Of a stretch of 15,700 nucleotides of DNA, positions 7,119 through 14,336 are shown in pieces. The stretch spans positions 1-15,700 of the forward strand of contig JAEYVF010000070.1 of assembly GCA_023432005.1 (NCBI GenBank), given 5' to 3'. The notes beneath the pieces were generated by a model, which saw only the letters and a program-made list of their open reading frames with translations, was not told the origin of the DNA and searched no databases. The position numbers were made by a program, and so were the translations under genes. This DNA is from Actinomycetes bacterium (lineage in GTDB: Bacteria > Actinomycetota > Actinomycetes > Actinomycetales > Microbacteriaceae). Numbering within the stretch: position 1 is the first letter of the stretch; each line of letters starts with the position of its first letter.

Positions 7119-7152
7119 GCACGCGGCGGGAGCAGTTTCCCCCGCCGCGTGC
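7119..7152. repeat. Hairpin B in the 21-bp repeat region
   Basis: A perfect 12-bp stem, GCACGCGGCGGG (7119-7130) and its complement (7141-7152), with a 10-base loop agcagtttcc. It shares the GGCGGG-agca....tcc-CCCGCC core with hairpin A. It lies beyond the gabD stop and may act as a terminator or RNA-stability element; no T-tract is present. Confidence 0.7.
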
Positions 7153-7258
7153 ATGGCTCACCGCCCGGAGCCGCGGTTGCTCCCGCCGAAGAGGAGGTTG
7201 CTCCCGCCGAACAGGAGGTTGCTCCCGCCGACGGTGCGGGCGGGGAGAAGCGAGGCGG

Positions 7259-8719
7259 TCAGGACATCGGGGTGAGCGTGTACTTCGTGTCGAGGTACTC
7301 GTGGATGCCCTCGAGACCGCCCTCGCGGCCGAGGCCCGACTGCTTGACGCCGCCGAACGGGGCGGCGGCATTCGAGACGACGCCCACGTTGAGGCCCATC
7401 ATGCCGGTCTCGAGCTGGTCGATCATGCGCTGACCGCGGGCGAGATCCTTCGTGAAGACGTACGACACGAGGCCGTACTCGGTGTCGTTCGCGCGGCGCA
7501 CGGCATCCGCCTCGTCGGTGAACGTCGAGATCGCGAGCACGGGTCCGAAGATCTCCTCGCGGAGGATCTCGGATCCCGGGGTCACGCCCGCCACGACGGT
7601 CGGGGCGTAGAAGGTTCCGGGTCCGTCGCCCGCCCGACCGCCGGTCGTCACGGTCGCGCCCTTCGCCACGGCGTCCGCGACGAGCTCGGACGCCTTCGCG
7701 ACGGCCTTACCGTCGATGAGGGGGCCGATCGCGACGCCCTCCTCGGTGCCGCGCCCGACCTTCATCGCGGCGACGCGCTCGGTGACGCGGCGCGTGAACT
7801 CCTCGGCCACATCCGCGTGCACGATGAAGCGGTTCGCCGCCGTGCACGCCTCACCCGTGTTGCGGAACTTGGCGAGCATCGCGGCGTCGACGGCCTTGTC
7901 GAGATCGGCGTCTTCGAAGACGATGAACGGGGCGTTGCCGCCGAGCTCCATCGAGGTGCGCAGCACGCCCTGCGCGGCCTGCTCGAGCAGGGTGCGGCCG
8001 ACCGGCGTCGAACCGGTGAACGAGAGCTTGCGCAGCCGCGGGTCGCGGATGATGGGCTCGCACACCGCATTCGAGGTCGAGGTCGTGATGACGTTGACGA
8101 CGCCCGCGGGCACGCCCACCTCCTCGAGCAGCGCGGCGAACGCGAGCGTCGTGAGCGGAGTGAGGGTCGCGGGCTTCACGACGACCGTGCACCCCGCGGC
8201 GAGAGCGGGGGCGATCTTGCGCGTCGCCATCGCGAGCGGGAAGTTCCACGGCGTGATGAAGAAGCACGGGCCGACGGGCCGCTGGGTCACGATCATGCGC
8301 CCAGTTCCCTCGGGGTTCGGGCCGTAGCGTCCCGCGATGCGCGGCGCCTCCTCCGCGAACCAGCGGAGGAACTCGCCGCCGTAGGTCACCTCGCCGCGCG
8401 CCTCCGCGAGCGGCTTGCCCATCTCGAGGGTCATGAGCAGCGCGAACTCGTCGGCGCGCTCCATGAGCCGCTCCCACGCCGCCCGCAGCAGCTCGCCGCG
8501 CGTGCGCGCCGGCGTGGCCGCCCACTCCGCCGCCGCCGCGACGGCCGCGTCGAGGGCGCGGATGCCGTCCTCGGGTGTCGCGTCGGCGATCCGGGCGATC
8601 GTCTCCCCCGTCGCCGGGTCGTTCACCTCGATCGTGCGCGCGGTCGCGCCGTCCACCCACCGTCCGCCGATGTACAGCTGCGTCGGCACCTTCGCCAGCA
8701 GCTCCGTCTCAGAGATCAT
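7259..8719 (-). CDS. gabD: NAD(P)-dependent succinate-semialdehyde dehydrogenase-type aldehyde dehydrogenase
   Basis: A 486-residue soluble aldehyde dehydrogenase that oxidises an aldehyde to its acid; the closest recognisable group is succinate-semialdehyde dehydrogenase (GABA degradation). Visible: YIGGRWVDG near the start (16-24), PWNFP with Asn159, cofactor-binding KPAT with Lys182, FTGST 234-238, general base Glu258 in MELGGNAP, nucleophile Cys292 in NTGEACTAANR, EEIFGPV, and the C-terminal PFGGVKQSGLGREGG. The length fits. ATG at 8719 is preferred because a GGATGGGGG purine run precedes it; an in-frame ATG at 8758 would place the first residues in a palindrome. No GABA transaminase or other pathway gene is adjacent, so the exact substrate is uncertain, and the symbol reflects best family fit. 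Confidence 0.85.
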   Translation of the reverse strand: MISETELLAKVPTQLYIGGRWVDGATARTIEVNDPATGETIARIADATPEDGIRALDAAVAAAAEWAATPARTRGELLRAAWERLMERADEFALLMTLEMGKPLAEARGEVTYGGEFLRWFAEEAPRIAGRYGPNPEGTGRMIVTQRPVGPCFFITPWNFPLAMATRKIAPALAAGCTVVVKPATLTPLTTLAFAALLEEVGVPAGVVNVITTSTSNAVCEPIIRDPRLRKLSFTGSTPVGRTLLEQAAQGVLRTSMELGGNAPFIVFEDADLDKAVDAAMLAKFRNTGEACTAANRFIVHADVAEEFTRRVTERVAAMKVGRGTEEGVAIGPLIDGKAVAKASELVADAVAKGATVTTGGRAGDGPGTFYAPTVVAGVTPGSEILREEIFGPVLAISTFTDEADAVRRANDTEYGLVSYVFTKDLARGQRMIDQLETGMMGLNVGVVSNAAAPFGGVKQSGLGREGGLEGIHEYLDTKYTLTPMS

Positions 8720-8739
8720 GCCCCCATCCTCTCGCGTCC

Positions 8740-8756
8740 GGCGGCCTCCGGCCGCC
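8740..8756. repeat. Short palindrome upstream of gabD
   Basis: GGCGGCC-tcc-GGCCGCC, 7-bp perfect arms with a 3-base loop, lies 20 bp upstream of the gabD start. It would sit in the 5' leader or promoter of gabD; no clear -10 box was found nearby. Confidence 0.45.
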
Positions 8757-8761
8757 ATCCG

Positions 8762-8820
8762 CGAGAGTACGTTCTTCTCCCCGGATCGGGGCCTACGCGC
8801 AGAAGAAGTACGTACTCTCG
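8762..8820 (-). terminator. Large hairpin between mmpL and gabD, probable terminator or attenuator
   Basis: Outer arms CGAGAGTACGT (8762-8772) and ACGTACTCTCG (8810-8820) are perfect complements; TCTTCT (8773-8778) and AGAAGA (8801-8806) extend the stem across a 3-base bulge (8807-8809). A smaller hairpin, CCCCG-gat-CGGGG (8779-8791), sits inside. It begins 4 bases past the mmpL stop and ends 42 bases before the gabD start, both transcribed on the minus strand, so it probably ends the dacB-pncA-mmpL transcript. A T-tract is lacking. Confidence 0.6.
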
Positions 8821-8824
8821 GGGC

Positions 8825-11029
8825 TCAGCGCGGCAGCTGCTCGGCGCGCGCGAGCTTCGAGGGCCACCACACCGCGCGGCCGATGTCGTAGGCCGCGGCC
8901 GGCACCAGCAGCGAGCGCACGATGATCGTGTCGACGAGCACGCCGAAGGCCACGATGAACGCGATCTGCGCGAGGAACAGGATCGGGATGACGCCGAGCG
9001 CCGCGAAGGTCGCCGCGAGCACGATACCCGCCGAGGTGATCACGCCGCCCGTGACCACGAGACCGCGGATGATGCCCGGTCGCGTTCCGATCAGAGCGCT
9101 CTCCTCACGCACGCGCGTCATGAGGAAGATGTTGTAGTCCACCCCGAGCGCGACCAGGAACACGAACGCGTAGAGCGGCACCGCCGGGTCGGCGCCCGGG
9201 AACCCGAAGAACTCGTTGAACACCAGCGCCGAGACGCCGAGCGCCGAGAGGAACGAGACGATCACGGTCGCGATGAGCAGCAGCGGCGCCACGATCGAGC
9301 GCAACAGCAGCATGAGGATCAGGAAGATCACGACCAGGATGATCGGGATGATGAGGTTGCGGTCGTGGATCGAGGTGTCGTTGGTGTCGACCGCCGTCGC
9401 CGTCACGCCGCCCACGATCGCCTCGGCGTCGACCTCCTTCACGGCCTCGCGGAGCTCGCGCACCGTCTCCTGCGCCGCCTCGGAGTCGGCCGCGTCGGCG
9501 AGGGTCGCCTGCAGCATGACCTGACCGTCGACGACCGTCGGCTCGAGCGGGACGAGGGTCGGGAACGGGAAGGGCTCCGCATCCGTGCCGACCGGCATCG
9601 TGCCGTTCGGCGAGTTGTCGGACACGGCGACGACCGACTCGACGCCGTCGAGCGCGAGGGCCGCGTCCGCGAGCTCGGTCAGCTCGTCCGCGGCCCCGAC
9701 GATGACGGCAGGGCTGCCGGAGCCGCCCGGGAAGTGCTCGCCGAGCAGCTCCTGCCCGTCGCGCGCCTGCGACGCGCTCAGGATGAGATCGGACTGCGCG
9801 ACACCGTCGGCCTTGAGCTGGGTGACGCCGAGGGCCGCGACGAGCAGCACGAGCGTCGACGCGATCCACACGGCGCGCGGGCGCTTCGACACGAGGCGGC
9901 CGACCGCCGCCCACAGCCGCGACTCGGACTCCTGCGTGCCGACCTTCGGGCGGAACGGCCAGAACGCCGCGCGGCTCGTCGCGAACAGGAACGCCGGCAG
10001 CAGCGTGAGCGCACCGAGCATCGCGAAGACGATGCCGAGGGAGCCGACGGGGCCGAGCGCCTTGTTCGAGTTGAGGTCGCTGAACAGAAGGCACAGGAGC
10101 CCCGCGATGACGGTGCCGCCGGAGGCGAGGATCGGCTCGATCGAGCCCTTGATGGCCGCCTTGGTGGCGTCCCACCGGTCGACGTGCTCGCGCAGCGCCT
10201 CGCGGAACCGCGAGACGTAGAGCAGCGAGTAGTCGGTGGCCGCACCGATCACGAGGATGAACAGGATGCCCTGGACCTGCCCGTTGATCTGCACGATCCC
10301 CGCCTTCGCGAGCCACCACACGACGAGGATGGCCGCCGCGAGCGCGAACACCGAGGTGCTGAGCACGAGCACGGGCAGCAGCGGCGAGCGGTAGACGAGC
10401 AGCAGGATGATGAACACCGCGCCGAGCGCCACGGCGAGCAAGAGGCCGTCGATGCCGGCGAACGCCGCGACCAGGTCGGCCGAGAAGCCCGCCGGACCGG
10501 TGACCGCGGCGACGAGCCCGTCGGGACCGTCGGCGATGAGCTCGCGCACCTCGCCGATGGAATCCTTGAGCTCGCCCTCGATGTCGACGGGCACGAAGAT
10601 CTCGACCGCCTCGCCGTCCTCCGACGGGATGGCGGGGCTGATCTCGCCCACGGAGGGGACGTCGGCGAGCTCGTCGAGAACGTCCGCGATGAACGCCTCA
10701 TCGGCCTCCTGGAGGCCGCCGTCCCGCTGGAAGACGATGATGGCGGGGATCTCGTCGGCGCCGAGGAACTCGCCCTGCAGCTCGGAGACGCGCGTGGCAT
10801 CCGCGCTCGAGGGCAGGTAGTCGGACTGGTTGTTCGACGAGACCTCGCCGATCTTGCCGAAGTAGGGGCCGCCCACCCCGGCGGCCGCGAGCCAGCCGAG
10901 GATGAGCAGCGAGGGCAGCACGATCCGCAGCGTGCGGGCGAGTCCCGAACGCCGCGGACGCTCGGCGGGGGCGGATGGGGCGGATGCGGATGCGGAGGTG
11001 GTGGTCTCGGACGCGGCGCGGCGGCTCAT
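8825..11029 (-). CDS. MMPL-family RND transporter
   Basis: A 734-residue membrane protein of the MmpL/RND superfamily, which exports lipids or other hydrophobic molecules using the proton gradient. It has two similar halves, each with one membrane helix, an outer domain and a five-helix bundle. The proton-relay Asp-Tyr pairs expected in helices 4 and 10 are present: D266-Y267 in TDYSLLYVSRF and D631-Y632 in VDYNIFLMTRVREE. Residues 1-30 are Ser/Ala/Pro-rich and cytosolic, and the first membrane segment is about 33-53. The short C-terminus is like YdfJ-type proteins rather than mycobacterial MmpL3. Its ATG overlaps the pncA stop by 4 bp (ATGA), making it the third gene of dacB-pncA-mmpL. Cargo unknown; link to the cell envelope is suggested by dacB in the same operon. 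Confidence 0.93.
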   Translation of the reverse strand: MSRRAASETTTSASASAPSAPAERPRRSGLARTLRIVLPSLLILGWLAAAGVGGPYFGKIGEVSSNNQSDYLPSSADATRVSELQGEFLGADEIPAIIVFQRDGGLQEADEAFIADVLDELADVPSVGEISPAIPSEDGEAVEIFVPVDIEGELKDSIGEVRELIADGPDGLVAAVTGPAGFSADLVAAFAGIDGLLLAVALGAVFIILLLVYRSPLLPVLVLSTSVFALAAAILVVWWLAKAGIVQINGQVQGILFILVIGAATDYSLLYVSRFREALREHVDRWDATKAAIKGSIEPILASGGTVIAGLLCLLFSDLNSNKALGPVGSLGIVFAMLGALTLLPAFLFATSRAAFWPFRPKVGTQESESRLWAAVGRLVSKRPRAVWIASTLVLLVAALGVTQLKADGVAQSDLILSASQARDGQELLGEHFPGGSGSPAVIVGAADELTELADAALALDGVESVVAVSDNSPNGTMPVGTDAEPFPFPTLVPLEPTVVDGQVMLQATLADAADSEAAQETVRELREAVKEVDAEAIVGGVTATAVDTNDTSIHDRNLIIPIILVVIFLILMLLLRSIVAPLLLIATVIVSFLSALGVSALVFNEFFGFPGADPAVPLYAFVFLVALGVDYNIFLMTRVREESALIGTRPGIIRGLVVTGGVITSAGIVLAATFAALGVIPILFLAQIAFIVAFGVLVDTIIVRSLLVPAAAYDIGRAVWWPSKLARAEQLPR

Positions 11030-11607
11030 CGGGCCGCCCGCACAATCCCGCCGGCGGCCTCGATCTCGGCGAGCGCCTTCGCGCCCGAGACGGGATCGAC
11101 GGCGGCGACGAGATCGCTCAGCACGGTCACCTGCCGGCCGTCGGCGAGGGCGTCGAGCGCCGAGGCCCGCACGCAGTGGTCGGTCGCGATGCCGACGACG
11201 TCGACGTGCGTGACCCCCAGCCGATCGAGCGTCTCGGGCAGGGAGCCGCCCTCATCTGTCGTGCCCTCGAAGATCGAGTACGCGGGCACACCCTGCCCCT
11301 TGCGCACGTGCACGTCGACGAGCGACGCATCGAGAGCCGGGTGGTACTCGGCTCCCGGGGTACCCGCGACGCAGTGGGCCGGCCACGTCGAGACGTAGTC
11401 GGGCTCCGCATCCGTGGCGAAGTGCCCGCCGTTGTCGTCGTCGCCGTTGTGCCAGTCGCGCGACGCGATCACGACGTCATACCGGTCGGGGTGCGCCGCG
11501 AGGTGGTCGGTGATCCCCTGTGCCACCGCGGCACCGCCCTCCACCCCGAGCGCCCCGCCCTCGGTGAAATCGTTCTGCACGTCGATGATGAGCAGCGCCC
11601 TGGTCAT
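11026..11607 (-). CDS. pncA: Nicotinamidase/pyrazinamidase (isochorismatase-like amidohydrolase)
   Basis: PncA converts nicotinamide to nicotinate in NAD salvage. The 193-residue protein keeps the catalytic triad Asp9 (LLIIDVQNDF), Lys103 (VRKGQG) and Cys145 (ATDHCVRASA), and the metal site Asp51, His53 (SRDWHN), His62 (GHF) and His78 (WPAHCV), matching the mycobacterial enzyme order. Length and motif spacing are normal. An AGGA (11616-11619) lies 8 bases upstream of the ATG. The gene follows dacB after 13 bp and overlaps mmpL by 4 bp, so it is the middle gene of an operon whose members have no obvious shared pathway. Confidence 0.95.
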   Translation of the reverse strand: MTRALLIIDVQNDFTEGGALGVEGGAAVAQGITDHLAAHPDRYDVVIASRDWHNGDDDNGGHFATDAEPDYVSTWPAHCVAGTPGAEYHPALDASLVDVHVRKGQGVPAYSIFEGTTDEGGSLPETLDRLGVTHVDVVGIATDHCVRASALDALADGRQVTVLSDLVAAVDPVSGAKALAEIEAAGGIVRAAR

Positions 11608-11620
11608 TGCTGTGATCCTG

Positions 11621-13252
11621 TCAATTGCTGGTGAGGTTGTCGCCGCAGCGCAGCACTGCCGTCGTGAGCGTGTCGATCGCGGCGCGCGCGTCGCTCGTCT
11701 TGAGTCCGTCGCCGCTCGCGGTGAACGAGAAGGCGAGGGGCGTGCCGTCGGCGGCGGTGAGGTAGCCGGTGAGCGTGGATGCCGTCGACAGGGTGCCGCT
11801 CTTCGCGGTCACGTTGCCGCGCGCCTCGGTGTTGTCTCCCGAGAAGCGGTCCGCGAGCGAGCCGGTCTTCCCGGCGACCGGCAGGCCGGCGCGCACGACG
11901 TCGAGGCCGCCCACGCCGTCGCGCACGACGCGCAGGAAGTCGGCCATGACCTGCGGGGGCACGGCGTTGGCGGCCGAGAGCCCCGAGCCGTCGCGGATGA
12001 CGATGCCGGCGCTCGGCACCTCCCACGTCATGAGGGCGGCCGGGATCGCCTGCTGGAGCGACGAGGCGCTTCCCCCCATGTCGGACTCGCGGGAGACGAT
12101 GCGGGCGAGCATCTCGGCGAGCGTGTTGTCGCTCACGAGCAGCATCTGCGAGATCCAGTGGCGGATGGGCTGCGACTTCACCTCGGCGAGCACCGTGCTC
12201 CCGACGGCCGTGCCGGAGACCGTCTCGACGGCGGGGTCGACGAGGTCGCCGTCGGCATCCGCGGCGATGAGCGCCTGGATGAAGGCCGCTCCCGCGCGCC
12301 CGATCGGGTCGGTGGAGCGCGCGCTCGTGGCGGCGCGGGGGTCGGCGCGATCCCCGTCGACCTGCAGCGCGGTCACCTCGGACTGGTAGCCGCGGGTCTG
12401 CTCCCCGCGGTCCCAGGTCTCATCCCAGCGGTCGGCCGGATTCCAGTAGCTCGCGTCGAGCACGATGCGCGTGATCGGGGTGTCGGGGTACTTGGCGCGG
12501 TAGTTGGCGATCGTGTTCTCGGCGAGCGTCTGCAGTTTCGGCGCGCCGGGGTAGAAGCTCTCCTGGCCGACGGGGAGCGCCGAGAGGGTCGCGTCGCCGC
12601 GTCCGACGAGCACGATCGTGCCGGGTGCCGAGCCCTCGTACACGCTCGTCGTCACCTGGAAGTCGGGCCCGAGGCGCGACACGGCGGCGGCCGCCGTGAG
12701 CACCTTGAGAGCGGATGCCGTGATCGCCGGGGTGGCGCCGGCGCGGTCGAACAGCACCTCGCCCGTGTCGGCGCGCACGACCGAGCCGACGAGGGAGACC
12801 AGGCGCGGATCCGCCGCCTGCACCGCCACCGAGCACGTGCGCAGGCGCGTGGCGGAGGCGAGCTCAGCGGGGAGCACCCGCTCGGGGTCGACGGTGGGGT
12901 CGGGGGTGGAGATGGCGGCCGGCTCCCCGCGCGACGCCCAGGCCACGCCCGCGAAGAGGGCTCCCGTGCCCAGCAGGGCGAAGGCGACGGCGCCCGCGCC
13001 GATCTTCCATGCCACGGGGTGGCGGCGCAGGAGCTCGCCGATCCCGCTTGTCTTCGCCGCGGCGGCGACCTCGCCGTCGCCGGGGGCCGAGGCCGTCGGC
13101 TCGCTCAGGGCGATGGTCTCCGGCGCGGTCGCGGGAACGGATGCAGGAGCGGATGCGGGCGGCAGCGCCGAGCCCGCGGTCGCCCGACGAGCGCCCTTGC
13201 CTCGTGCGGCTTCGCGGGCAGCGCGGCGCGAGATCGGCTGCTCGTCGGTCAC
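11621..13252 (-). CDS. dacB: D-alanyl-D-alanine carboxypeptidase/endopeptidase, PBP4 (S13) family
   Basis: A penicillin-binding peptidase acting on peptidoglycan peptide stems outside the membrane. The 543 residues begin with a basic then Ala/Pro/Ser-rich cytosolic region (1-80), a single membrane anchor (WKIGAGAVAFALLGTGALFA, 82-101) and the S13 catalytic domain from about 130. Active-site motifs: SxxK as Ser180-Ala-Leu-Lys183, SDN at 374-376 (LLVSDNTLAE), KSGT at 484-487, plus DGSGLS at 421-426. The anchor replaces the cleavable signal peptide of classic PBP4. The start is GTG at 13252: a TAATAT -10 box ends 6 bases upstream, indicating a leaderless message, and the nearby ATG at 13260 runs into a stop. 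It leads the operon with pncA and mmpL. Confidence 0.93.
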   Translation of the reverse strand: MTDEQPISRRAAREAARGKGARRATAGSALPPASAPASVPATAPETIALSEPTASAPGDGEVAAAAKTSGIGELLRRHPVAWKIGAGAVAFALLGTGALFAGVAWASRGEPAAISTPDPTVDPERVLPAELASATRLRTCSVAVQAADPRLVSLVGSVVRADTGEVLFDRAGATPAITASALKVLTAAAAVSRLGPDFQVTTSVYEGSAPGTIVLVGRGDATLSALPVGQESFYPGAPKLQTLAENTIANYRAKYPDTPITRIVLDASYWNPADRWDETWDRGEQTRGYQSEVTALQVDGDRADPRAATSARSTDPIGRAGAAFIQALIAADADGDLVDPAVETVSGTAVGSTVLAEVKSQPIRHWISQMLLVSDNTLAEMLARIVSRESDMGGSASSLQQAIPAALMTWEVPSAGIVIRDGSGLSAANAVPPQVMADFLRVVRDGVGGLDVVRAGLPVAGKTGSLADRFSGDNTEARGNVTAKSGTLSTASTLTGYLTAADGTPLAFSFTASGDGLKTSDARAAIDTLTTAVLRCGDNLTSN

Positions 13253-13258
13253 CTCGCC

Positions 13259-13264
13259 ATATTA
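13259..13264 (-). promoter_or_regulatory. -10 box of the dacB operon (leaderless)
   Basis: On the minus strand TAATAT is a near-consensus -10 ending 6 bases before the dacB GTG. It is one of very few A/T hexamers in the region. No good -35 was seen at 16-18 bp. Confidence 0.6.
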
Positions 13265-13333
13265 GTCGCGGGCTTCCTGGGGAGACGCTCTCGCGGAACG
13301 ACCCTTGACCGCGGAGGCCGCGTGCGCTATCCG

Positions 13334-14317
13334 CTACTCGCCGGGGTAGCGCAGGCCGATCTGGCGTCGCACCTCGTCGAGCGTCCCCATGATCGCGACG
13401 GTCTCCTCGGGGGGCAGCACGTCGCCGACCGTCGCACCCGTCGCGACGAGCCGCTCGAGCTCCGCGGCCTGGAACTGCATGCCGCGACCCGGCACCTCCG
13501 CTTCGAAGTGCTCGAGCACGTTCTCCTGGGGATCGATCACCGCGAACGAGGTCGGTGTGTACCAGACGGGGTGGATCTCGATCCGGGCCTCGGTGCCGAC
13601 GATGACGGCGGTCGAGGGCCCGCGGGCGTCGAGCTGGGTGTGCAGCACCGCCTGCTCGCCGCCGGGGTAGCCGAGGATGATCGCCGTCTGACGGTCGACT
13701 CCCGTCGCGGTCGGCGACGAGATGGCGTGCACTGTCGTGGGGGCGCCGAAGACGTCCCACGCGAACGACACGGGGTAGATGCCGAGGTCGAGCAGCGCTC
13801 CCCCGCCGAGCGCGGGGTTCTGCAGGCGGTGCTCGGGGTCGAGCGGCAGCTTCTGATCGTGATCGGCGATGACGGCGCGCACCTCGCCGAGGGTGCCCGC
13901 AGCGAGGATCTCGCGCACGCGCACCATGTGCGGCAGCCAGCGGGTCCACATCGCCTCGAGCACCACGAGTCCCTTCGCCGTCGCGACGTCGACGACGCGA
14001 CGCGCCTCGTCGGCGTTGAGCGTGAAGGGCTTCTCGACGAGAACGTGCTTGCCGTGCTCGAGCGCGAGCAGCGCGTTCTCGGCGTGGAACGGATGCGGCG
14101 TCGACACGTAGATCACGTCGACGTCCGGATCGGCCGCGAGCGCCTCGTAGCTCGCGTGCGCTCGCGGGATCCCGAACTCGGCGGCGAAGGCGTCCGCGCC
14201 GCCCTGCGTGCGGGAGCCCACGGCCGACACGGCGAAGCCCGCGAGCGTCAGGTCGGAGGTGAACATGTGGGCGATGAGCCCCGTCCCGAGGATGCCCCAG
14301 CGCAGTCGTTCCGTCAT
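13334..14317 (-). CDS. Gfo/Idh/MocA-family NAD(P)-dependent oxidoreductase
   Basis: A 327-residue soluble dehydrogenase of the glucose-fructose oxidoreductase/inositol dehydrogenase family, which interconverts hydroxyl and keto groups on sugars, inositols or diols. The N-terminal Rossmann fold shows WGILGTGLIA (7-16) and STPHPFHAENA (72-82); the family Lys is in EKPF (95-98, Lys96). EAMWTRWLP (121-129) and GGGALLDLGIYPVSF (171-185) resemble the dimeric dihydrodiol dehydrogenase branch. Length is normal. A TACGCT -10 ends 6 bases before the ATG, so translation is probably leaderless. It begins 19 bp past the stop of the CAP-domain gene and ends 81 bp before dacB; no pathway partner is adjacent and the substrate is unknown. 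Confidence 0.92.
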   Translation of the reverse strand: MTERLRWGILGTGLIAHMFTSDLTLAGFAVSAVGSRTQGGADAFAAEFGIPRAHASYEALAADPDVDVIYVSTPHPFHAENALLALEHGKHVLVEKPFTLNADEARRVVDVATAKGLVVLEAMWTRWLPHMVRVREILAAGTLGEVRAVIADHDQKLPLDPEHRLQNPALGGGALLDLGIYPVSFAWDVFGAPTTVHAISSPTATGVDRQTAIILGYPGGEQAVLHTQLDARGPSTAVIVGTEARIEIHPVWYTPTSFAVIDPQENVLEHFEAEVPGRGMQFQAAELERLVATGATVGDVLPPEETVAIMGTLDEVRRQIGLRYPGE

Positions 14318-14323
14318 GAGCCC

Positions 14324-14329
14324 AGCGTA
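14324..14329 (-). promoter_or_regulatory. -10 box of the oxidoreductase gene (leaderless)
   Basis: Minus-strand TACGCT fits TAnnnT and ends 6 bases before the ATG at 14317, leaving no Shine-Dalgarno. It lies in the 19-bp gap after the CAP-domain gene. No clear -35 seen. Confidence 0.45.
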
Positions 14330-14336
14330 GGGCGCG

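Larger units (their letters stand above)
6826..7258. repeat. Gene-free convergent region made of 21-bp-period repeats
   Basis: This 433-bp gap between the 3' ends of the ABC exporter and the aldehyde dehydrogenase has no convincing gene. The 15-mer TTCGGCGGGAGCAAC occurs at 6874-6888 and 6895-6909 on the plus strand, and on the minus strand at 7211-7197 and 7190-7176, with a 14-base copy at 7231-7218; spacing is 21 bp in every case. Arms 6874-6924 and 7161-7211 are inverted copies matching at 46 of 51 positions. Between them are more 21-bp units: CCCGCTCAGCTCGCGCG at 6992 and 7013, and three GATCCGGA-type units at 7032, 7053 and 7074. Relative to each gene the 15-mers read in the same direction after the stop codon. 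Function unknown. Confidence 0.9.

Noticed and set aside
6789..7154. Minus-strand 121-codon frame across the 21-bp repeat region
   Set aside because: No family resemblance, overlaps the exporter 3' end, and its repeats stay open in several frames; treated as non-coding repeat DNA.
6874..7231. Possible CRISPR array
   Set aside because: The repeats are 15 bp with 6-bp intervals, occur in both orientations and have no cas genes nearby.
7301..11398. A 1365-codon open frame on the plus strand, with similarly long ones at 11414-14422 (plus), 1019-2944 (plus) and 5044-6972 (minus)
   Set aside because: These are antisense or out-of-phase shadows of clear genes in GC-rich DNA; the translations are Arg/Glu/His-rich with no domains.
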